This document shows, one piece after another, positions 48,296-52,518 of a stretch of 52,518 bases of DNA. A model generated the notes under the pieces. It did not search any database and was not told where the DNA came from. It saw only the letters and a program-made list of their open reading frames with translations. The stretch is from an uncultured Lactobacillus sp. (GTDB lineage: Bacteria > Bacillota > Bacilli > Lactobacillales > Lactobacillaceae). Position numbers and translations under genes: made by a program. The stretch covers positions 1 through 52,518 of the forward strand of contig CAKNLX010000003.1 in assembly GCA_930989465.1 (NCBI GenBank). Reading direction: 5' to 3'. The stretch's first letter is position 1. Each line of letters begins with the position of its first letter.

Positions 48296-48886
48296 TTATT
48301 TACTAGACTTAACAACCCCACAAACATCCTCACAACAAAACTTCACGATTGCTTGACCATAATCAGTACGATCAGGATCATCTTTTGAACTGACTGAAAA
48401 TGGAGCTTGGTGCGCTTTTTCAGCTAAACGATTCATGATCTTGATGTCGGACAAACAAAAATTATGAATATTGGTGCGATGCTGATCCAAGTTTTCTGCT
48501 AAAACACGGTAATCTTGACCGTCCATTTCATTACGCCAAGCGGCCAATTGATCATTGAAGCGCAACACAATTAAAGCATATTCTTTGAAATGTTCTCTAG
48601 CTGGCACAATTACCGGTTCATTATTGTCGGGATCTTTTTGCAAATAATCTAAGGTAGCTTGATTAAATGAAACATTTTTGCGTTCAATAATTTTGTTTAA
48701 TTGCTCATACACATTTTGAGTATAAGCTTGAATGATTTCATCAGTATCAGTTGGATTATCAATCAGTTTTAATTCTTTCAATAACTTTCCTGCTTGCAAC
48801 AATTTTTTGAGAGGATCGACAGAATCTTGAAGATTAAACATGATTTCGTCAACTTTTTTGAGTTTTTCGATTTCTTGTGTTGTCAT
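48296..48886 (-). CDS. unrecognised 196-aa soluble protein
   Basis: Mostly helical and charged, no signal peptide or transmembrane segment. The N-terminus MTTQEIEKLKKVDEIMFNL is amphipathic; the middle has PAREHFKEYALIVLRFNDQLAAW; the C-terminus has a Cys pair and a third Cys (FCCEDVCGVVK). I do not recognise the family. It has its own extended -10 promoter (48933-48941) and terminator, so it is a single-gene unit divergent from the broken antitoxin gene. Confidence 0.7.
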   Translation of the reverse strand: MTTQEIEKLKKVDEIMFNLQDSVDPLKKLLQAGKLLKELKLIDNPTDTDEIIQAYTQNVYEQLNKIIERKNVSFNQATLDYLQKDPDNNEPVIVPAREHFKEYALIVLRFNDQLAAWRNEMDGQDYRVLAENLDQHRTNIHNFCLSDIKIMNRLAEKAHQAPFSVSSKDDPDRTDYGQAIVKFCCEDVCGVVKSSK

Positions 48887-48932
48887 TTTAGTATGCTCTT
48901 TCGTGAAGAAATAATTGTCATAACTCTTTTAT

Positions 48933-48976
48933 AGTATAGCAAATTCATCCTGCACTTTATTCTCACATGCTATAAT
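48933..48976. promoter_or_regulatory. two divergent extended -10 promoters
   Basis: Minus-strand TGCTATACT (48933-48941) reads toward the 196-aa gene; plus-strand TGCTATAAT (48968-48976) reads toward the antitoxin-like gene. They lie 27 nt apart, so a regulator bound here could act on both. Confidence 0.6.
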
Positions 48977-49017
48977 TAGGGAACTTAAAAAGGACAAAAA
49001 AGAATGGTGGGATCGTT

Positions 49018-49285
49018 ATGAAAATCAATGATATTTTAGATCAAGAATTAAAAAATTCTGAGTTTGCAAAAGAATCTTACACTGACAAAGAAAAATCTGC
49101 TAGTGCGATTGCACTATATAAAGCCCGTGAAGAAGCAAGATTAACGCAGACCAATTCAGCTGAGCGAACAGGGGTTTTCACAATCTACTATTGCACGAAT
49201 TGAACGAGGAGATAATGTAACTTTTGATAAATTAGCCGAAATTGCTCATTCAATGGGGAAACAAATTCAAATCAAATTTATTTAA
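49018..49285 (+). pseudogene. XRE/HigA-like antitoxin, single-base frameshift
   Basis: The first frame (MKINDILDQELKNSEFAKES..ARLTQTNSAERTG) ends in a stop at 49201-49203. From 49174 the next frame continues as GFSQSTIARIERGDNVTFD and ends KQIQIKFI with TAA 49283-49285, the recognition helix and dimer tail of HigA-type antitoxins. One extra G in the GGGG at 49171-49174 explains the shift: removing it rebuilds an 88-aa protein. GGTGGG lies 6 nt before the ATG. No toxin gene accompanies it, so it is an orphan remnant, unless the extra G is a sequencing error. Confidence 0.85.
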
Positions 49286-49312
49286 AATAGATACCATAAT
49301 AAATATACAAAA

Positions 49313-49342
49313 AGAACATTAACCAATTTCGGTTAATGTTCT
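49313..49342. terminator. bidirectional terminator after the surface-protein gene
   Basis: Perfect 12-bp stem AGAACATTAACC / GGTTAATGTTCT with a 6-nt loop between the converging antitoxin remnant and surface-protein gene. Confidence 0.85.
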
Positions 49343-49366
49343 CTTGCTTTATTAGCTAAAATTCAA

Positions 49367-52300
49367 CTATTTCTTCAAAGCTAATTTCTTAGCTGGAATC
49401 CAGTTATTAGTACCAGCAATCTTGTAGTAGGTCTTACCATTGATCTTAACCTTTTCGTTGAAAGTATAAGTATGGTTTGGACGTGCGTAATGCTTGTTAA
49501 ACTTACCTGAACGATTGTAAGCTCTGACCTTCTTGTTGCCCTTGAGTCTAGCTTTGAAGTGGACTGCATGAGTAGTAATTTCAAAGTTTGCTACCTTAAC
49601 GAACTTGTTTCTGCCGATCTGGTAGTATCTCTTGCCATTAATCTTAACGATCTTGGCATTCTTCAAAACTTTAACCAGCTTATCGCGCTTAATCCATTTA
49701 ATGTGCAAACCTTTTCTGATCAATTTACCGTGCTTGTTGTAAACAAAGGCATTGTGAGTTAAGCGGATCTTCTTAGGAGTAGTAGAAATGTCATCAGTCT
49801 TAGTCTCTGGGGTTGCTTCTGGGATCTTAACAGGTTCTTGCTTATCTGTCTTCTTAGTCTCTGTTAGACCTGAAGTAATGATTGATTGAGCATATTCAGC
49901 ATCCAAAATATCTTGCAACTTTTGTTGAGCCTTGGCAAGTGCATCTTTAGCTGCTTGCAATTTAGCAACTGCTTCATCGTATGCTTTTTGTGCTGCGACT
50001 ACTTTGGCGTCGGCCTTATCTTTGTTGGTCTTCAAGTCGCCATTCAAGACTTCATTTGCATCGTCATAATTCTTTTTAGCAGTATCATATGCAGTTTGAG
50101 CACTAGCTACTGCTTTCTTAGCATCAGCTAAAATTGTTGCTGCATTCTTTAAGTCTTCGACGTGTTGGGTTAATTGATCTAACTTTGTTTGTTCGTCCTT
50201 AACAGTGTTGCCCTTTTCGGTAGCAGTTTCCTTCAAAGTTGGGAGATCTTTTTGAGCTTTAGCAAGCTTGTTCTTAGTTTGAGTTAAAGTATCGTTGGCA
50301 TTATCTAATTGCTTTTGTGCAGCAGTTTGATTAGCTAAGGCTTCTTGATAAGCATTAAATAATTGCTCATGTGTTTGCTTAAATTTATTAAAAGTAGTTT
50401 GAGCTGCTTGTTTAGTTTGAGTATCATTACCTAATTTGCGTTCAAGATCAGTCTTACGCTCTTTAGCCTTTTGAAGTTTTTGTGTCACTTGAGTCAAAGC
50501 ACTATCTGCTCGAGTAAAAATACCTTGCTTTTCAGCAAGTTCATTCTTAGCCTTATCCCTAGCACTTTTATCCTGTTCAGCCTTTTGACTTGCTTTAACT
50601 GCATCTTTTTTTAATTGATCTAGGATACCATTTTCAGATTTAATTTGACCTTCAAGCGAATTAGATTGACTATCATATGATGGCACAACATTTGTATTAA
50701 ATTCGTGAGTACTATCATTTGATAATTCTGAAGGAGTCATCCCATCTTCGAAATGAACTTGAATTTCATATGGAGTTGCTTCGTTACTGTTAATCAAATA
50801 AACAAAATTTGCACCAATGTAATGTGGTAATCCCTTTGGTTCCTTTGATTGAGCTTCTAATTCCTTTAATTGAGCTGCTTCTTTTTTAGCTTTCTTTTTA
50901 AGTTCCTCAATCTTAGCTTGTTCTTCTTGGAAATCCTTTTCAGACCATGTGCCAGGATATTGCTTATTTCCTTCTCTCATATTATGCAAGCTATTTTGTA
51001 TATAGGCTATTTTACCATATAAGCTAAAATCATAATCCTCACTATTAGGATCCTTGACAAGATCTTCTTTTAACTCATCAATTTTATCCTGGTCAGCGTC
51101 TGCACCTTCTGCAACAATATCCGGATTATCAAACTCTGCTCCTAAAACGCCTCTTGCATGATCAAATTCATATTGGGCACCTGAACCAAAGATCATACCA
51201 TTAACGCCTTTAAAAACAAGTTCTCTTAAATCATCCATTGTTGTTGGAATTATTGATGAATATGAAGCTGCTTCTGTATGTGCATTTTCATATTTTTGAC
51301 CAGAATTATCTTCATATGGTGTAAGTCCATTTTGAGTAGATAATTCATTAATCAACTTATTGTCATGGTCTTGCTTATCAATAATGCTCCAATTATCTTT
51401 ACGGTAACCATCAGCTACTTCTTTAGCAAATTTAACTGAGCCATCGGTTACGACATCATTAGGCTTCAACCCTAATTCTTGTCTTACTTGGTTATGTAAG
51501 TATGCAGCAAACAAAGATACTTCCTTTATTTGGGCATCTGTCAGATTATTAACATCAACAGATTCTTGAGCCGCTTTAGCTGATGAAACATATCGATTTT
51601 CATTAATAGCTTGATCAAGATATGCTTTATCTTCATCAGTTAAGTTACCATTCATATAATCAGCGTATGCTTTGCGATATGCTTCCTTATTTCTAATAAT
51701 GATTTTATTGTTATTTTGATCAGCTAGTAATGAATCAATTTTTGTCTTTTGATCTTTTAACTTAGTAATTTCAGCTTTTTTATTAGTTACAGCCTTAGCA
51801 GCTTCTTTTGATTTTCGTTCACTGCTTTCATATGCAGCTTGAGCTTGATCTCGTTTTGTCTGAGCTTGATCTCGTTCAGTCTTGACCGTATTATACGCTG
51901 TCTGTTTATTCTCTTTTTCTGTAGACAATTCTTCAATATCTTTTTTATTTTGAGTGATATCTTTTTTATCTTGCTCTACAGCTGCATTAGCATTAGATAA
52001 ATTTTCTACTGCTTGCTTAAATCCAGTATCGCTCATTTGATTTTTGATATCTGTAACAGCTTGATCAGCTTGGTTCTTGGCAGCAGTCTTATCATTTACA
52101 TCTTGAGTATCAGTCTTAACAGCTTTATCAAGCTTATCAATTTCACCTTGCTTATCTGTTATTGCTTGATCCGCAGTCTTCTTTGCCGCATTTGCATCCT
52201 TTACCACGTCTTTTTGCTTAGCAACAGCATCCTTAGCCTTAGCTGGATCTTTAGCTTCATCAGCCAAAGCTTGGGCATCCTTTTCTTTATTTTTGGCGTC

Positions 52301-52518
52301 AGTCAATGCCTCATTCTTTTGGTCAACAGTCTTCTTTAATCCATCGACCTTGTCACTTTGTGCTTTGTAGTCAGCGTCTGGCTTTTCGGCATCTTTTTTA
52401 GCTTGATCCAAATCGCCTTGAGCTTTGTCTACGTTGCCTTGTTCAGTCTCAACTTTCTTTTTTGCACTAGCAACATTAGCCCTAGCAGCCTCTTCTGGTG
52501 TTTGTGCTTTTTGAGTAG
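49367..52518 (-). CDS. SEC10/PgrA-type coiled-coil surface protein with SLAP domain, 5' end cut
   Basis: The frame is open to the right edge, so at least 1,050 residues are seen and the N-terminus with any signal peptide is missing. Order: a long Ala/Lys/Asp/Gln-rich coiled coil (to about 51,700); a globular CAP-like domain (about 51,640-51,000) with LFAAYLHNQVRQELGL, HTEAASYSSI and YEFDHARGVLG; a second coiled coil (about 50,650-49,900); and a C-terminal SLAP domain (about 49,780-49,370) with two repeats ending YYQIGRNKFVKVANF and YYKIAGTNNWIPAKKL. The SLAP domain holds it non-covalently on the wall. The domain set matches SEC10/PgrA surface-exclusion-type proteins; in chromosomes these probably act in adhesion or surface architecture. 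Confidence 0.88.
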   Translation of the reverse strand, partial: TQKAQTPEEAARANVASAKKKVETEQGNVDKAQGDLDQAKKDAEKPDADYKAQSDKVDGLKKTVDQKNEALTDAKNKEKDAQALADEAKDPAKAKDAVAKQKDVVKDANAAKKTADQAITDKQGEIDKLDKAVKTDTQDVNDKTAAKNQADQAVTDIKNQMSDTGFKQAVENLSNANAAVEQDKKDITQNKKDIEELSTEKENKQTAYNTVKTERDQAQTKRDQAQAAYESSERKSKEAAKAVTNKKAEITKLKDQKTKIDSLLADQNNNKIIIRNKEAYRKAYADYMNGNLTDEDKAYLDQAINENRYVSSAKAAQESVDVNNLTDAQIKEVSLFAAYLHNQVRQELGLKPNDVVTDGSVKFAKEVADGYRKDNWSIIDKQDHDNKLINELSTQNGLTPYEDNSGQKYENAHTEAASYSSIIPTTMDDLRELVFKGVNGMIFGSGAQYEFDHARGVLGAEFDNPDIVAEGADADQDKIDELKEDLVKDPNSEDYDFSLYGKIAYIQNSLHNMREGNKQYPGTWSEKDFQEEQAKIEELKKKAKKEAAQLKELEAQSKEPKGLPHYIGANFVYLINSNEATPYEIQVHFEDGMTPSELSNDSTHEFNTNVVPSYDSQSNSLEGQIKSENGILDQLKKDAVKASQKAEQDKSARDKAKNELAEKQGIFTRADSALTQVTQKLQKAKERKTDLERKLGNDTQTKQAAQTTFNKFKQTHEQLFNAYQEALANQTAAQKQLDNANDTLTQTKNKLAKAQKDLPTLKETATEKGNTVKDEQTKLDQLTQHVEDLKNAATILADAKKAVASAQTAYDTAKKNYDDANEVLNGDLKTNKDKADAKVVAAQKAYDEAVAKLQAAKDALAKAQQKLQDILDAEYAQSIITSGLTETKKTDKQEPVKIPEATPETKTDDISTTPKKIRLTHNAFVYNKHGKLIRKGLHIKWIKRDKLVKVLKNAKIVKINGKRYYQIGRNKFVKVANFEITTHAVHFKARLKGNKKVRAYNRSGKFNKHYARPNHTYTFNEKVKINGKTYYKIAGTNNWIPAKKLALKK

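Noticed and set aside
48977-49031. C-terminal remnant of a toxin (KKDKKEWWDRYENQ) overlapping the antitoxin start
   Set aside because: Only about 20 residues before promoter sequence, and I cannot match it to HigB/RelE tails; chance cannot be excluded.

Overview
This window is chromosomal DNA of a low-GC Firmicute. I read it as a host- or dairy-associated Lactobacillus of the acidophilus/helveticus/crispatus group. The reasons are the AT-rich sequence, the gene order of the lactobacillar division (dcw) cluster, DUF1831 between iscS and mnmA, DUF3397 next to mraZ, the DUF4044 microprotein, and a large surface protein ending in an S-layer-type SLAP domain. Several accessory genes are broken by point mutations, as in decaying dairy lactobacilli such as L. 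helveticus, but I cannot fix the species from sequence alone.

Layout. 1-1.8 kb: 5' part of typA (minus) with its promoter and a leader carrying a terminator-like hairpin. 1.8-5.7 kb (plus): def, rpoY, rnjA and a frameshifted diacylglycerol-kinase-like gene. Between def and rpoY, a minus-strand promoter and terminator enclose a candidate small RNA. 5.7-9.4 kb (minus): recD2, a TPR protein and a histidine-phosphatase-family gene, translationally coupled. 9.4-16.9 kb (minus): a long unit led by an isoleucine-type T-box: ileS, a divergent cold-shock-domain gene, a NUDIX hydrolase, a small membrane protein, mtnN, iscS, DUF1831 and mnmA. This unit joins tRNA charging, the SAM by-product cycle and tRNA thiolation. 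17-30.4 kb (minus): a complete dcw cluster from mraZ to divIVA, with MraZ-box repeats in front of mraZ. 30.5-34.3 kb: DUF3397, a plus-strand 44-aa membrane microprotein, mreD/C/B and radC. 34.3-39.2 kb: HAD hydrolase, folC and valS with its own T-box.

39.2-49.3 kb is the accessory zone. It holds a glycerophosphodiester phosphodiesterase gene with three in-frame stops, and an FMN-bind/fumarate-reductase flavoprotein with a CcpA-like site over its promoter. Next comes a three-component membrane glycosylation cassette (GtrA flippase, GT2, GT-C) whose GT-C gene carries an internal stop. Three tandem Rgg-like regulators, an unrecognised 196-aa gene and a frameshifted XRE/HigA-like antitoxin gene follow. 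49.4 kb to the right edge is a partial SEC10/PgrA-type coiled-coil surface protein with a C-terminal SLAP domain.

Most of the window is conserved growth machinery: wall precursor synthesis (murD, mraY, murG), septum (ftsL, pbp2x, divIB, ftsA, ftsZ, sepF, divIVA) and elongation (mreBCD). I see no new multi-gene defence or biosynthetic system. The signals most worth pursuing are the candidate small RNA between def and rpoY, the typA leader hairpin, the DUF4044 microprotein unit, the Rgg triplet with a nearby palindrome, and the clustered gene decay of the accessory zone. I see no tRNA, rRNA, CRISPR array or intact insertion sequence.
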